Positions 20,179 through 29,415 of a stretch of DNA of 64,000 bases are shown piece by piece. The notes beneath the pieces were generated by a model. That model was not told the DNA's origin. It saw only the letters and a program-made list of their open reading frames with translations, and did no database searches. Made by a program: the position numbers and the translations under genes. Where the stretch lies: contig NZ_BCXB01000004.1 in NCBI RefSeq assembly GCF_001894885.1, forward strand, positions 62,001 to 126,000. The letters are read 5' to 3'. Source of the DNA: Rhodococcus marinonascens NBRC 14363 (lineage in GTDB: Bacteria; Actinomycetota; Actinomycetes; Mycobacteriales; Mycobacteriaceae). Each line of letters starts with the position of its first letter. Within the stretch, counting starts at the first letter, position 1.

Positions 20179-20857
20179 GCGCGTTCTGTCGATCCCGGAT
20201 CCCGCGGAGCGCGGTGATCTCGCCACGTTCGTGGGACGGGTCGTCAGGTTGGATGAATCGGCGGTAGTCCGGCTCTGTCAGCGTGGCCCCGGCCGACTGA
20301 CCGTGTGGGCGGCAACCGGTTTCGACGCACTCGTGGTGCGCACCGTGGGCGGGACGATCATCCCGGACGACACGTCCGCGGCGGGCGATCAACTGCTCGC
20401 AGCTCTCGAATCCGCGGTGGGTCGCGATATCGATCCGGGATTCTCGATGGATTCGGCATGGCGGGGCACCCTCCCACCGGCAGAAGGGTTCGTCCACGTC
20501 GACGATGTCCCGGCCCGGGTTCTGGTGGACCTCGCGCAGCGTGGGGCCGCGCTGGCCCAGGAGCACGGCAGCAGCCACGGACCACCTGCGTCTCTACTCG
20601 ATCAGGAGGTGCTGCAGGTAGAGGGCGCAAACCAGAAGGCCGGCATTCCGATGCGGGTGGTGTTCGCGCTCACCGCGATGGGGTTCATCCCGCACGCGGG
20701 TTCGGACCGGTTGACGGCCGACATCGAACTCGAGCGCATCGCCGCCGCCGAACTGGTGCGAGTTCGAGCGACGCCGTCGTGGCTGAGGGTGGACGCCAGG
20801 TTCGGGTCGGTATATCGCCGCCGGGGCGGTGGGATCCCGCTGTCGGTGAAGCGTTAG
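20171..20857 (+). CDS. Conserved actinobacterial protein of unknown function
   Basis: This 228-residue soluble protein overlaps the preceding thioesterase by 8 bp, so it belongs to the ettA-gdh transcription group. I recognise no named domain. Mycobacteria carry a protein of similar size at the same place between gdh and aglA, which suggests a conserved partner. Visible features are a C-terminal segment rich in Arg (RVRATPSWLRVDARFGS, then YRRRGGG) and a mixed alpha/beta composition without signal peptide or membrane helix. Confidence 0.7.
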   Translation: MYERVLSIPDPAERGDLATFVGRVVRLDESAVVRLCQRGPGRLTVWAATGFDALVVRTVGGTIIPDDTSAAGDQLLAALESAVGRDIDPGFSMDSAWRGTLPPAEGFVHVDDVPARVLVDLAQRGAALAQEHGSSHGPPASLLDQEVLQVEGANQKAGIPMRVVFALTAMGFIPHAGSDRLTADIELERIAAAELVRVRATPSWLRVDARFGSVYRRRGGGIPLSVKR

Positions 20858-20938
20858 GGCGGGGTCAGGTCGTCCGGAGCGTGCTGGTTGCGAGGACGGC
20901 CGGCGACACGACGTCAGCCGTGACGGCGGGGCTGCGCG

Positions 20939-22537
20939 TCAGATCAGCCACGCCGCCGCGTTCGGCGGAAGTTGTTCGTCGACGAGGGGCGAGCTGCTCA
21001 GTAGTACTCCACCGGGAGGCAGTGAGACGGGCGCTTCGCTGGCGTTGAGGGCGCAGATCAGTCCACCGTCCCTGCGATAGGCGAAGCAACCCGACGGGCT
21101 CCCGTACCAGTCGACTCCGGGGCCGGAGAACTCAGGATGGAACGACCGAAACTCCAGCGCGGCCCGGTAGAGGGAGAGTACCGAGTCGACGTCCTCGAGT
21201 TGTGCCTCAGCCGTGAGAGCCGACCACTCGGGGGGCATCGGGAGCCAGCTCGCCTTCCCCGTACTGAACCCGAACGGGGGCTCGGTACCTTCCCACGGAA
21301 TCGGCACGCGGCACCCATCGCGGCCGCGTTCGGTATGGCCGGACCTCTCCCACACCGGGTCCTGTAGCGCGGACTGGGGCAGTTCGACATTCGGCAGACC
21401 CAGTTCGGCGCCGTTGTAGAGGAACACGGCACCCGGCAACGCGAGTTCGACGAGCGCCATGGCGCGCGCCCGAGCGATGCCGATATCGCCACCGCCGTAG
21501 CGGGTGACTTCCCGTTCGACATCGTGATTCGACAGGGTCCAGGTCGGGGTGCCGCCCACCTGTTCGACCGCGTCGAGCGAGTTCTCGATGGCTTCCCTGA
21601 CTCGTTCCGCCGAGAACTCGGCCTCGGCGAGCCGGAAGTTGAACCCGAGATGCAGTTCGTCGGGGCGGATGTAGTCGGCGAAACGCTTGTTGTCGCGAAC
21701 CCAGATTTCACCCACGGCCATGGTGCCCGGGTATTCGTCGAGAACCTTGCGGATGCCGCGGTGGATGTCATGGACGGCGGGGTTGTCGAACCGGGGATCG
21801 TCGTCGGTGTTCTGCAGCAGTTTGTTGGACGACCAGTCGTGGTCCGGCAGCCCGTCGGGCTTGGCCATTCCGTGCGCGACGTCGATGCGGAACCCGTCGA
21901 TTCCCCGGTCCAGCCAGAACCGGAGAGTCTCCGCAAGGTCGTCGGCGACCTCCGGGTTGTCCCAGTTCAGGTCCGGCTGCTCTTTCGCGAAGATGTGGAG
22001 GTACCACTGGCCGGGCTGTCCGTCGGGCTCGGTAATCTGCGTCCATGCCGGGCCACCGAAGATGCTCGGCCAGTTGTTGGGCGGCTCCGATCCAGACTCG
22101 CCGCGGCCGTCGCGGAAGATGTATCGATTGCGTTCGGGACTGTCCGGAGACGACCGTAGAGCGGCCCGAAACCACTCGTGCTCGACGCTGGTGTGGTTGG
22201 GCACCAGATCCATCGTCACTTTGATCTGACGGGCGTGTGCGGCCTCGATCAGTGCGTCCATCGCTGCGAGGTCGCCGAACAGTGGATCGATGTCGCGGGG
22301 ATCGGACACGTCGTAGCCGTGGTCGGCCATCGGTGAACGCATCACCGGGCTCAGCCAGAGTGCGTCGACACCGAGCAGTTCGAGGTATCCCAGTTTGTCC
22401 CGCACTCCTTCGAGGTCGCCGACACCGTCACCGTTCGCGTCGGCGAACGAGCGGGGATACACCTGATAGAAGACAGCTTCAGACCACCAGGGCGCCGACA
22501 GCGTGCCGTCGGCGGGCAATTCGACGGGAGTGCTCAC
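20939..22537 (-). CDS. aglA: Alpha-glucosidase, glycoside hydrolase family 13
   Basis: This 532-residue GH13 enzyme has catalytic nucleophile Asp219 (GFRIDVAHG), acid/base Glu277 (AVGEIWV) and transition-state Asp in LSNHDVE. Region I is DLVPNHTS. VFYQVYPRSFADANGDGVGDL near the N terminus is represented by the QVYPRSF motif of oligo-1,6-glucosidase and alpha-glucosidase types. It hydrolyses alpha-glucosides such as maltose, isomaltose or trehalose-derived sugars in the cytoplasm. The GTG at 22537 is preferred; 31 more codons are open upstream but look non-coding. The order gdh-aglA-glbO is the one I recall from mycobacteria. Confidence 0.9.
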   Translation of the reverse strand: MSTPVELPADGTLSAPWWSEAVFYQVYPRSFADANGDGVGDLEGVRDKLGYLELLGVDALWLSPVMRSPMADHGYDVSDPRDIDPLFGDLAAMDALIEAAHARQIKVTMDLVPNHTSVEHEWFRAALRSSPDSPERNRYIFRDGRGESGSEPPNNWPSIFGGPAWTQITEPDGQPGQWYLHIFAKEQPDLNWDNPEVADDLAETLRFWLDRGIDGFRIDVAHGMAKPDGLPDHDWSSNKLLQNTDDDPRFDNPAVHDIHRGIRKVLDEYPGTMAVGEIWVRDNKRFADYIRPDELHLGFNFRLAEAEFSAERVREAIENSLDAVEQVGGTPTWTLSNHDVEREVTRYGGGDIGIARARAMALVELALPGAVFLYNGAELGLPNVELPQSALQDPVWERSGHTERGRDGCRVPIPWEGTEPPFGFSTGKASWLPMPPEWSALTAEAQLEDVDSVLSLYRAALEFRSFHPEFSGPGVDWYGSPSGCFAYRRDGGLICALNASEAPVSLPPGGVLLSSSPLVDEQLPPNAAAWLI

Positions 22538-22631
22538 AAGTGCCCATCGTGCCAAAGGTTTCGCACCATTACGACTCGACCGTGGATCGGTGTGGGCTGA
22601 TTTGGTGTGGCCTGGATCGGCGTGGGGCACA

Positions 22632-23027
22632 TCAGAAGGCCGAGTTCACCATGGACGCCGCAGCCATGTCCATGTACTCGGTGAGGGCTCGGCGGTGAGC
22701 GTCGTCGAGAGTGTCGGAGTCGATCGACGCGATGGCCGTGTGCATGCACCGAAGCCACGCGTCACGCTCGAGCGGGCCGATCTTGAACGGCTGGTGGCGC
22801 ATCCGTAAACGCGGATGGCCACGCTCTTCGGAGTAGGTGTGCGGCCCGCCCCAATACTGCTCGAGGAACATCCGCATCCGGCGTTCGGCCGGGCCCAGAT
22901 CTCTCTCCGGGTACAGCGGACGCACGATGTCGTCCTTGGCGACTTCTTGGTAGAACCGCTCGGTGAGTCTGCGGAACGTCTCGGCTCCGCCGACTGCCTC
23001 GTAGAAGGTTTGCTGCACATCAGTCAT
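22632..23027 (-). CDS. glbO: Truncated haemoglobin, group II (HbO)
   Basis: The 131-residue globin is very close in pattern to M. tuberculosis trHbO. It keeps the proximal His (MRHQPF), the distal-pocket tyrosines in RFYQEVA and PLYPERD, the EQYWGG motif, and Trp in [11 protein letters not shown]. Group II truncated haemoglobins bind oxygen tightly and are associated with the membrane and respiration or with peroxide chemistry. Two ATGs four codons apart can serve as start (23027 or 23039). The gene is divergent from the HNH gene and is followed by aglA 94 bases on. Confidence 0.94.
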   Translation of the reverse strand: MTDVQQTFYEAVGGAETFRRLTERFYQEVAKDDIVRPLYPERDLGPAERRMRMFLEQYWGGPHTYSEERGHPRLRMRHQPFKIGPLERDAWLRCMHTAIASIDSDTLDDAHRRALTEYMDMAAASMVNSAF

Positions 23028-23168
23028 GTCGCCAACCATTGTGCACGTGGGCGGGTGAACGGTCTCTCCGGCCGTCCGTTCACCAAAATGTCCTGCATTT
23101 TTGTCCGTAATGGACGTGCGCGAGCAGGAATTTCGTGGTCCACTAGGTGGCAATCTCCTGGAGGTCGC

Positions 23169-23843
23169 ATGAAGAACCGACACAGTGCTCGCACGCACCG
23201 ACAACTTGTGCCCACTGATACCCGGAGTGCCGGGTCTTCAGGGGCGTTTGCTTTACAAGTGATCACCGAAGGCTCCGCGCAGTGCGCCGGGCCTTCTTTT
23301 CCTGGCGGCGGCGGCGCGGTTCCACTCTGGATCAAACGTCGGGTGCTTCTCCTGAACGTCACCTATGAACCGCTTACCGCCCTTCCCGCTCGACGCGCCG
23401 TGGTCCTGATGACCTGCGGAAAGGCCGACACCGTCCACGAGGACCCCCAGGCCCCCGTCGTTCACTCGGAGCAATGGTCGGTTCAGGTGCCGTCCGTGAT
23501 CCGCCTGCGAAATTACGTCCGCGTCCCATATCGCGCACGCATCCCGATGACTCGCGCAGCCCTCATGCACCGCGACCGGTTCAGGTGCGGATATTGCGGT
23601 GTAAAGGCCGAGACGGTCGATCACGTCGTACCGCGCAGTCGTGGTGGTGAGCATTCGTGGGAGAACTGCGTGGCATGCTGCGGACCTTGCAATCATCGCA
23701 AGGCCGACAAGATGCTCAGCGAACTCGGGTGGACGCTACGGACTGCCCTGGTACCGCCGTCGGGTCCGCACTGGAGACTGCTCGCATCCAACAGGGACCT
23801 CCATCCGTCCTGGATGCCGTATCTCGGTGAAGGTGCCGCCTGA
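23169..23843 (+). CDS. HNH endonuclease
   Basis: The protein is 224 residues when started at the ATG 23169, which has a strong GGAGG five bases ahead. The HNH domain is in the C-terminal half: zinc-binding CGYCG and CCGPCN pairs around the catalytic [11 protein letters not shown], with ENC and NHRKAD completing the ββα-metal motif. The preceding part ([22 protein letters not shown]) is the conserved front end of the actinobacterial group. The first 50 residues are low-complexity. The family is chromosomal and ubiquitous in mycobacteria and relatives; its cellular role is not established and nothing here suggests a mobile intron. Confidence 0.88.
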   Translation: MKNRHSARTHRQLVPTDTRSAGSSGAFALQVITEGSAQCAGPSFPGGGGAVPLWIKRRVLLLNVTYEPLTALPARRAVVLMTCGKADTVHEDPQAPVVHSEQWSVQVPSVIRLRNYVRVPYRARIPMTRAALMHRDRFRCGYCGVKAETVDHVVPRSRGGEHSWENCVACCGPCNHRKADKMLSELGWTLRTALVPPSGPHWRLLASNRDLHPSWMPYLGEGAA

Positions 23844-23918
23844 GCGTCCCGTTGGTTCGGTACTCGAACTTTGGCCCTGACGCTTTCCTCCGCACCGTTC
23901 TGGGCTACCGTTTGCTTC

Positions 23919-24179
23919 GTGAGCATTCTCGAGACAGTGCTGATATTTGTAGGACTTCCGGCGTTGATCACCGCCTTCTTCGCGGCGACGTCGTACGTCG
24001 GTAAGAAGACGTCGGGTGCCGTGCCGCCCCCGTTCCGCCTCGGCGAGGAATGGACGCACGCACCGGTGCTGTGGAGCGCAGTCGACGAGGTGACCACACA
24101 CGGTCATCACGGCGGGCACCACGCGGCCCCGGCCGACTCGGCAGATCTGATTGGAGGCTCGGCAAGTGGCAAGTGGTGA
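23919..24179 (+). CDS. ctaJ: Probable aa3-type cytochrome oxidase small subunit CtaJ
   Basis: This 86-residue protein has one N-terminal transmembrane helix (ETVLIFVGLPALITAFFAA). A basic turn (YVGKKTSG), a conserved-looking W-T-H-A-P-V-L-W segment and a His/Gly-rich tail follow. Size, topology and position next to the DUF5130 gene and pepN agree with CtaJ, a small subunit found in the mycobacterial bcc-aa3 respiratory supercomplex. The GTG at 23919 is chosen because it starts directly before the helix. The assignment rests on layout and synteny; sequence identity to CtaJ was not tested. Confidence 0.62.
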   Translation: MSILETVLIFVGLPALITAFFAATSYVGKKTSGAVPPPFRLGEEWTHAPVLWSAVDEVTTHGHHGGHHAAPADSADLIGGSASGKW

Positions 24180-24669
24180 CCTGATTTCTGCATCCGCAAC
24201 ATCCGACGAAAGCCTGGCCGCCGGCAGGGTGGAAAGCCTTCCTGTCGGCAGCGTCGTGACCGCGAGTGGCCGCATCTCGGGTGTGCACCGCGCCGGCGAG
24301 CCGTTCGTCGACGACCTGCCGTTCACGTCGGACGAGCTCGTCCGCCTCGACGTTGCGCTCACCGAGTGCACCCGCAAGACCAAGGTGCGGTTCAACGTCT
24401 ACATCGGCGATCTCGGTGACGACACCGCGGCCGGAGCCGACGCGATGTTCTCCACGACACCCGAGGCGGAGCGTTCCGTTCTCATCGCGGTCTCGCCCAA
24501 CCAGCGCACGATCGAGATCCGCAGTGGTCGCGCCGTGGCCGGCCGGGTCACCGATCGCGTGGCCCAACTCGGCACCGCAGCTGCCGTCTCGTCGTTCGGG
24601 GACGGCGATCTCATCGACGGTCTGGTGAGTGCCACCCGCGTGATGAGCGCGGCGATCACCAGGCCGTAG
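24166..24669 (+). CDS. DUF5130 family protein
   Basis: This 167-residue protein corresponds to the conserved gene between ctaJ and pepN in mycobacteria. The GTG at 24166 is chosen because GGAGG lies 8 bases ahead, and it overlaps the ctaJ stop by 14 bp. The core has features of a TPM-like fold: RFNVYIGDLGDD, VLIAVSPNQRTIEIRSG and RVTDRVAQLGTAAAVSSF. No membrane helix is present. The biochemical function is unknown. The tight overlap with ctaJ suggests it is made together with the oxidase subunit. Confidence 0.78.
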   Translation: MASGDLISASATSDESLAAGRVESLPVGSVVTASGRISGVHRAGEPFVDDLPFTSDELVRLDVALTECTRKTKVRFNVYIGDLGDDTAAGADAMFSTTPEAERSVLIAVSPNQRTIEIRSGRAVAGRVTDRVAQLGTAAAVSSFGDGDLIDGLVSATRVMSAAITRP

Positions 24670-24726
24670 CCCGTGCTCGAACCGACGGGAATCTGGCGGT
24701 GCGGGTTCCCCTCGGTGCAGTGATTC

Positions 24727-24756
24727 CCGACCTCTGCCGGACAGGGCAGAGGTCGG
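24727..24756. terminator. Bidirectional hairpin between convergent genes
   Basis: A 12-bp perfect stem (CCGACCTCTGCC/GGCAGAGGTCGG) with a 6-base loop lies between the stop codons of the DUF5130 gene and pepN. It lacks a T run but is placed to separate the two convergent transcripts. Confidence 0.6.
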
Positions 24757-24763
24757 CGACGGA

Positions 24764-27343
24764 TCAGCTCGCGTCGAACTTTCGCGCTGCGAGCGACCGG
24801 ACGATTCCCGCGCGGCCTTCGAGGACGAGCCGGCGCAGGGCCGGCGGGTGGTCACCTGCGAGGAACTTGTCTGCGGCTGCGGCGGACTGGTCGCTGATCG
24901 ACCACGACGGGTACAGCCCGACCACGACGGTCTGAGCGACCTCGCTCGACCGCCGGTCCCACACCGCCGGGATGTCGGCGAAGTAGCGGGTCACATACGG
25001 TTCGAGGATTTCGGACTGCCCGTGACCGGCAAATCCACCGATGATCGAGCGGGCGGTGATGTTCGGTAGGGAATCATCGCCCACCACCCGGTTCCACGCC
25101 TGTTCCTTCACCGCGGCCTGTGGTCGGAGCGCGGCTGCCGCGGCGGCCAAACGGGCGCCGGCCGCGGTCGGGTCGCGTTCGGCTTCGGTGTCGATGAACG
25201 GAGTCTCGATACCGTCGGCGTCGATCTCACCGGCCCCGGCGAGTGCGGCGACGATGCGCCAGCGCAGATCGGTGTCCACGACCAGCCCCGGCAGCCCGAC
25301 CGTCTCGGGTGCGGCGTCGAGCAGTTCCTCTAGCACCTCAGTGTGCCACGCGGACAACTGGGCACCGGTGAGCGCGTTCATGAACGCCAGCTGATGGTCC
25401 GATCCGGCGTCGGCTTCCCGGGCTAATTCGAGCAGCCGGTTCGCGTAATCGGGCCAGCCGTGTTCGGTGGCCCAGCCGGGTTCGGCGTAGCTGTGCAGCG
25501 CGGTCTGTGCCTGCATCAGCAGGCGCGTGACCACACCCACCTCGGTTTCCGCGTCGATACCCCTCTGAACAAGTGCGACGAAGTCGCGTGCCTTGAACTC
25601 CGACTGACGCGTCATCTCCCAGGCCGCCGACCACACCAGGGTACGGGGGAGGGATTCGGCGATGTCGCCGATCCGTTCGATGGCGGTTGCGAGTGACTCG
25701 GGATCGAGTCGCACCGAGCAATAGGTGAGGTCGTCGTCGTTGACGAGGATCAGCGGGCCGCGATCGACTCCGACGAGTTCGGCCACCTCGGTGCTCTCGG
25801 CGGCGTCGAGGTCGAGTTCTACCCGCTTCGCGCGAACGAGCTTGCCGTCGCGGTCCTCGTACACGCCGATCGCCACACGGTGCACCCGTCGTTCCCCTGC
25901 GCCCGGCGCGGCGCCGTCCTGCAGTACCGCGAACCGGGTGAATTTTCCGTCCGCGTCGACGTCGAAATCGGGGCGCAGGATGTTGAGCCCGGTGGTCTTG
26001 AGCCACTGGGCGCCCCAGCCCGACAGGTCGCGGCCTGAAGACTTCTCGAGTGCGCCGAGCAGGTCGTCGAACGTCGCGTTATCGAATGCGTGCTCACGGA
26101 AGTACTCGCGCAGTCCGGAAAGGAAGGGCTCGAGCCCGACGTACGCAACGAGTTGCTTGAGGACGGACGCACCCTTGGCGTACGTGATGCCGTCGAAGTT
26201 CACTTCGACGGCGGCGAGGTCGGGGATGTCTGCGGCGATGGGGTGCGTCGACGGCAACTGATCCTGCCGGTACGCCCACGACTTCTCGATGTTGGCGAAC
26301 GTGGTCCAAGCGCCGGTGTATTCGGTGGCCTCGCTCTGGCAGAGCACGGAGGCGAACGTGGCGAAGGACTCGTTGAGCCAGAGGTCGTCCCACCAGCGCA
26401 TGGTGACGAGGTCGCCGAACCACATGTGCGCCATCTCGTGCAACACGGTCTCGGCGCGACGTTCGTACGACGCCCGTGTCACCTTGGACCGGAATACATA
26501 ATCCTCGAGGAACGTCACCGCCCCGGCGTTCTCCATCGCGCCCGCGTTGAATTCCGGGACGAACAGTTGGTCGTATTTTCCGAACGCATAGGGAATGCCG
26601 AAGTTGCGGTGGTAGAACTCGAAGCCCTGCTTGGTCTCTGTGAACAGGCGCTCGGCATCCATGTGCTCACCGAGGGATGCGCGGCAGTAGATCCCGAGGG
26701 GGATGTCGCCGTGCTCGTCGGAGTAGGTGTCGGTCCACTCCGCGTACGGACCTGCGACGAGGGCGACGAGGTAGGTGCTCAACTTCGGGGTTGTGCGGAA
26801 GATGTGCCGGCCAGGGTCGGCCGCAACCCTGTCGACGGTCGGCGAGTTGGAGATCATCTTCCAATCGGCCGGAGATGTGACGTGCACGTCGAACGTCGCC
26901 TTCAGGTCGGGTTGGTCGAAGCAGGCGAACATGCGTTTGGCGTCAGCAGTTTCGAACTGCGAGTACAGGTAGACCGCGTCGTCCGTCGGATCGACGAAGC
27001 GGTGCAGCCCCTCACCGGTGTGCGAGTATTCGCAGTCCGCCTCGACGACCAGTTCGTTGCGCTCTGCGAGTTCGGTGAGCGTGATGCCGGTGGACTCGTC
27101 GTAGTTCGAGACGTCGACGGGCGCGCCGTTCAGCGTGGCCGAATGTACATGGGCCGCGACGATGTCGACGAAACTGGACGCGCCGGGTTCGGCGGCGAAC
27201 GTGATGGTGGTCCGCGAAGAGAACGTTTCCGTTCCGGGTTGACCTGTTCCGTCGGTGAGGTCGAGTTCGATGAGGTAGTTGTCGACGGTCAGCAGCCCGG
27301 CTCGTTCGGCTGCCTGTTCGCGGGTCAGGTTCGGTGGGGCCAC
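24764..27343 (-). CDS. pepN: Aminopeptidase N (M1 metallopeptidase)
   Basis: The 859-residue enzyme shows the M1 family set: exopeptidase motif GAMEN (268-272), zinc motif HEMAH (302-306) and third zinc ligand Glu325 (LWLNESFA). The N-terminal saddle domain covers residues 1-200 and a helical ERAP1-like domain covers the C-terminal half. It removes N-terminal amino acids from peptides in the cytosol and works downstream of Clp and other proteases. No signal peptide is present. It is convergent with the ctaJ-DUF5130 pair. Confidence 0.96.
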   Translation of the reverse strand: MAPPNLTREQAAERAGLLTVDNYLIELDLTDGTGQPGTETFSSRTTITFAAEPGASSFVDIVAAHVHSATLNGAPVDVSNYDESTGITLTELAERNELVVEADCEYSHTGEGLHRFVDPTDDAVYLYSQFETADAKRMFACFDQPDLKATFDVHVTSPADWKMISNSPTVDRVAADPGRHIFRTTPKLSTYLVALVAGPYAEWTDTYSDEHGDIPLGIYCRASLGEHMDAERLFTETKQGFEFYHRNFGIPYAFGKYDQLFVPEFNAGAMENAGAVTFLEDYVFRSKVTRASYERRAETVLHEMAHMWFGDLVTMRWWDDLWLNESFATFASVLCQSEATEYTGAWTTFANIEKSWAYRQDQLPSTHPIAADIPDLAAVEVNFDGITYAKGASVLKQLVAYVGLEPFLSGLREYFREHAFDNATFDDLLGALEKSSGRDLSGWGAQWLKTTGLNILRPDFDVDADGKFTRFAVLQDGAAPGAGERRVHRVAIGVYEDRDGKLVRAKRVELDLDAAESTEVAELVGVDRGPLILVNDDDLTYCSVRLDPESLATAIERIGDIAESLPRTLVWSAAWEMTRQSEFKARDFVALVQRGIDAETEVGVVTRLLMQAQTALHSYAEPGWATEHGWPDYANRLLELAREADAGSDHQLAFMNALTGAQLSAWHTEVLEELLDAAPETVGLPGLVVDTDLRWRIVAALAGAGEIDADGIETPFIDTEAERDPTAAGARLAAAAAALRPQAAVKEQAWNRVVGDDSLPNITARSIIGGFAGHGQSEILEPYVTRYFADIPAVWDRRSSEVAQTVVVGLYPSWSISDQSAAAADKFLAGDHPPALRRLVLEGRAGIVRSLAARKFDAS

Positions 27344-27405
27344 GGAGGTCTCCTCGTGATCGGCGGCGGTGCTCGTACCATCCCATCACGAGTGGGGCGG
27401 AGGCG

Positions 27406-28641
27406 TTAGCCTGGCAGGTCGGTCAGCGGCACCGCTGGGTCGGCCAGGCGGTCGGGGTCGATCGGCGCAGAGGAAGACACCAGTTGCCGGATCTGATCGG
27501 TGGCGTCCCAGATATTGACGTTCATGCCCGCGAGGACGTGGTTGTCTGCGTCGAGCCAGAACGCGAGGAATTCCCGTCCGGGAAGATCACCGCGCACGAC
27601 CACCCGTTCGTAGGAATCGGGTGGCGCATAGCCCGTGTACTCCATGCCCAGGTCGAACTGATCCGTGAAGAAGTACGGCAATTTCGCATACTCGGCCTTG
27701 CTTCCCAGCATGGTGGCTGCGGCCACCGCCGGCTGGTTGAGCGCGTTCGCCCAGTGTTCGACCCGGATCCGAGAATCCAGTTGCGGATGGAGTTGCGCGG
27801 CGATGTCGCCCACCGCGACAACGTCTGGGTCGCTTGTCTGCAGCCCCGCGTCGACGAGGACTCCGCCGTCGACCTCGAGTCCTGCTCGCTCCGCGAGTTC
27901 GATGTTCGGGGCGGCGCCAACGGCCACCAGGACGGCGTCGGCGGGGAGGACGGTTGCATCACCCAGTCGCACGCCGATCGCCCGCCCGTCCTCGACCACG
28001 ATCTCGTCGACCTTCGCACCGAGATGCAGCTGAACGCCGTGTTCATGGTGCAAATCCGCGAATACCTTGCCCATCTCGCGGCCCAGCGAGCCGCTGAGCG
28101 GAGTTTCGGCGGCTTCCACCACCGTCACCTCGGCACCCTTCTGGCGCGCAGAGGCCCCCACCTCGAGGCCGATCCAGCCCGCACCGATCACCACCAGTCG
28201 TGCGCCGCCGGCGACGGCCTCGATCAGACGGTCCGATTCGTCGACGCTGCGGAGATAGTGGACGCCCTTGGCGTCGGAACCGGTGATCGATGGTCGGCGC
28301 GACCGCGAACCCGTGGCGAGAGCGAGCTTGTCGTACCCCAGCGTGGAACCGTCCGGCAGCGTGACGGTGTGGGCGGCGAGGTTCAGGTCGGTCGCGGTGG
28401 TGCCGAGCCGCAGATCCACGTGGTGATCCCGATACCAGTCCCCGTGGTGGACGGTGAAATCACCGAGAGACTTCTTGCCCGCGAAGTACTCCTTGGAGAG
28501 GGGAGGCCGCTCGTAGGGGAGATGCTCCTCTTCCGAAAGCAGGACGATTGAACCGTCGAAATCTTTGTCACGCAATGCTTCCGCTGTCTTGGCCCCGGCG
28601 AGGCCACCGCCGACGACGACGAACGTGCGAGTGGACGTCAT
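27406..28641 (-). CDS. FAD-dependent ferredoxin/rubredoxin reductase-like oxidoreductase
   Basis: This 411-residue protein has an N-terminal FAD motif (VVVGGGLAGAKTAEALR), a conserved YERPPLSKEYFAG loop, and an NAD(P)H motif (VVIGAGWIGLEVGASAR) near residue 155. GVLVDAGLQTSDPDVVAVGDIA closes the FAD domain. These mark the putidaredoxin/rhodocoxin reductase class, which passes electrons from NADH to a small iron-sulfur protein for a P450 or dioxygenase. No ferredoxin or oxygenase gene is nearby, so the partner is unknown. It lies 62 bp upstream of pepN on the same strand and diverges from the DsbA-like gene. Confidence 0.88.
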   Translation of the reverse strand: MTSTRTFVVVGGGLAGAKTAEALRDKDFDGSIVLLSEEEHLPYERPPLSKEYFAGKKSLGDFTVHHGDWYRDHHVDLRLGTTATDLNLAAHTVTLPDGSTLGYDKLALATGSRSRRPSITGSDAKGVHYLRSVDESDRLIEAVAGGARLVVIGAGWIGLEVGASARQKGAEVTVVEAAETPLSGSLGREMGKVFADLHHEHGVQLHLGAKVDEIVVEDGRAIGVRLGDATVLPADAVLVAVGAAPNIELAERAGLEVDGGVLVDAGLQTSDPDVVAVGDIAAQLHPQLDSRIRVEHWANALNQPAVAAATMLGSKAEYAKLPYFFTDQFDLGMEYTGYAPPDSYERVVVRGDLPGREFLAFWLDADNHVLAGMNVNIWDATDQIRQLVSSSAPIDPDRLADPAVPLTDLPG

Positions 28642-28700
28642 GTGAGAGCGCTCCCTTCTGGTCGACCGCTTTCGACAGTACTGCCGCGTGCGAGGTCCGC

Positions 28701-28726
28701 GGGAAGGGTTCTCGTCGGGGAGGTGT
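28701..28726 (+). promoter_or_regulatory. SigH-like promoter before the DsbA-family gene
   Basis: GGGAAG (28701-28706) and GTT (28724-28726) are 17 bases apart, matching the GGGAAY...GTT pattern of the SigH/SigR oxidative-stress sigma factors. The M. tuberculosis counterpart Rv2466c is a known member of the SigH regulon. A vegetative-type TTGACA (28725-28730) overlaps the same region, so two promoters may coexist. Confidence 0.5.
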
Positions 28727-28770
28727 TGACACTGTAGGAACTGTTTACATTACCTATAGGGAGCAATTAC

Positions 28771-29415
28771 GTGAGTGCTGGTACGAAGGTTGGGACTTTC
28801 GAGTCTGGAACTGTCAAGGACACTGCGGACTTCTGGTTCGACCCGGTGTGCCCGTGGTGCTGGATCACGTCGCGATGGATTCTCGAGGCCGCCGAGGTGC
28901 GGGACATCGAGGCGAGGTTCCAGGTGATGAGCTTGGCCGTGCTGAACGAAGGTCGTGACCTGTCCGAGGAGTACCTCGAGCTGCTGGAGAAGGCATGGGG
29001 GCCGGTGCGCGTGTTGATCGCGGCCGCGCAGAAGCACGGTGACGAGGTCCTGTCGCCGCTGTACACGGCGATGGGCACCCTCATCCACGACGATGGAAAC
29101 AAGGATCTCTCATATGTCATCGAGAAGTCGCTCGCCGAGGTCGGACTTCCGCCCGAACTGGCGGCGGCCGCCGAATCGACTGAGTACGACGCCGCGTTGC
29201 GCGAGAGCCACGCCGCAGGGATGGACGCAGTCGGACCGGACGTCGGAACCCCGACCATCCACGTCAATGGTGTCGCGTTCTTCGGGCCTGTCCTGTCGCG
29301 CATCCCGCGGGGTGAGGACGCAGGCAAGGTATGGGACGGCGTGGTCGCGCTGGCCGGTTACCCGCACTTCTTCGAACTCAAGCGCACCCGAACCGAGGAT
29401 CCCCAGTTCGACTGA
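28771..29415 (+). CDS. DsbA-family mycothiol-dependent reductase (Rv2466c type)
   Basis: This 214-residue thioredoxin-fold protein has active site CPWC (Cys27, Cys30) in [15 protein letters not shown]. It also has the cis-Pro loop [17 protein letters not shown] and the ending [17 protein letters not shown], nearly diagnostic of the Rv2466c group. That enzyme uses mycoredoxin/mycothiol electrons to reduce substrates and activates nitro-drugs such as TP053. There is no signal peptide, so it acts in the cytosol. The GTG start follows GGGAG. The first 14 residues are longer than in the mycobacterial protein. A SigH-like promoter lies upstream. Confidence 0.93.
   Translation: MSAGTKVGTFESGTVKDTADFWFDPVCPWCWITSRWILEAAEVRDIEARFQVMSLAVLNEGRDLSEEYLELLEKAWGPVRVLIAAAQKHGDEVLSPLYTAMGTLIHDDGNKDLSYVIEKSLAEVGLPPELAAAAESTEYDAALRESHAAGMDAVGPDVGTPTIHVNGVAFFGPVLSRIPRGEDAGKVWDGVVALAGYPHFFELKRTRTEDPQFD

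Noticed and set aside
26090-28551. Long plus-strand frames opposite pepN and the FAD reductase
   Set aside because: Catalytic motifs of both minus-strand genes are intact, so the plus-strand frames are shadows.
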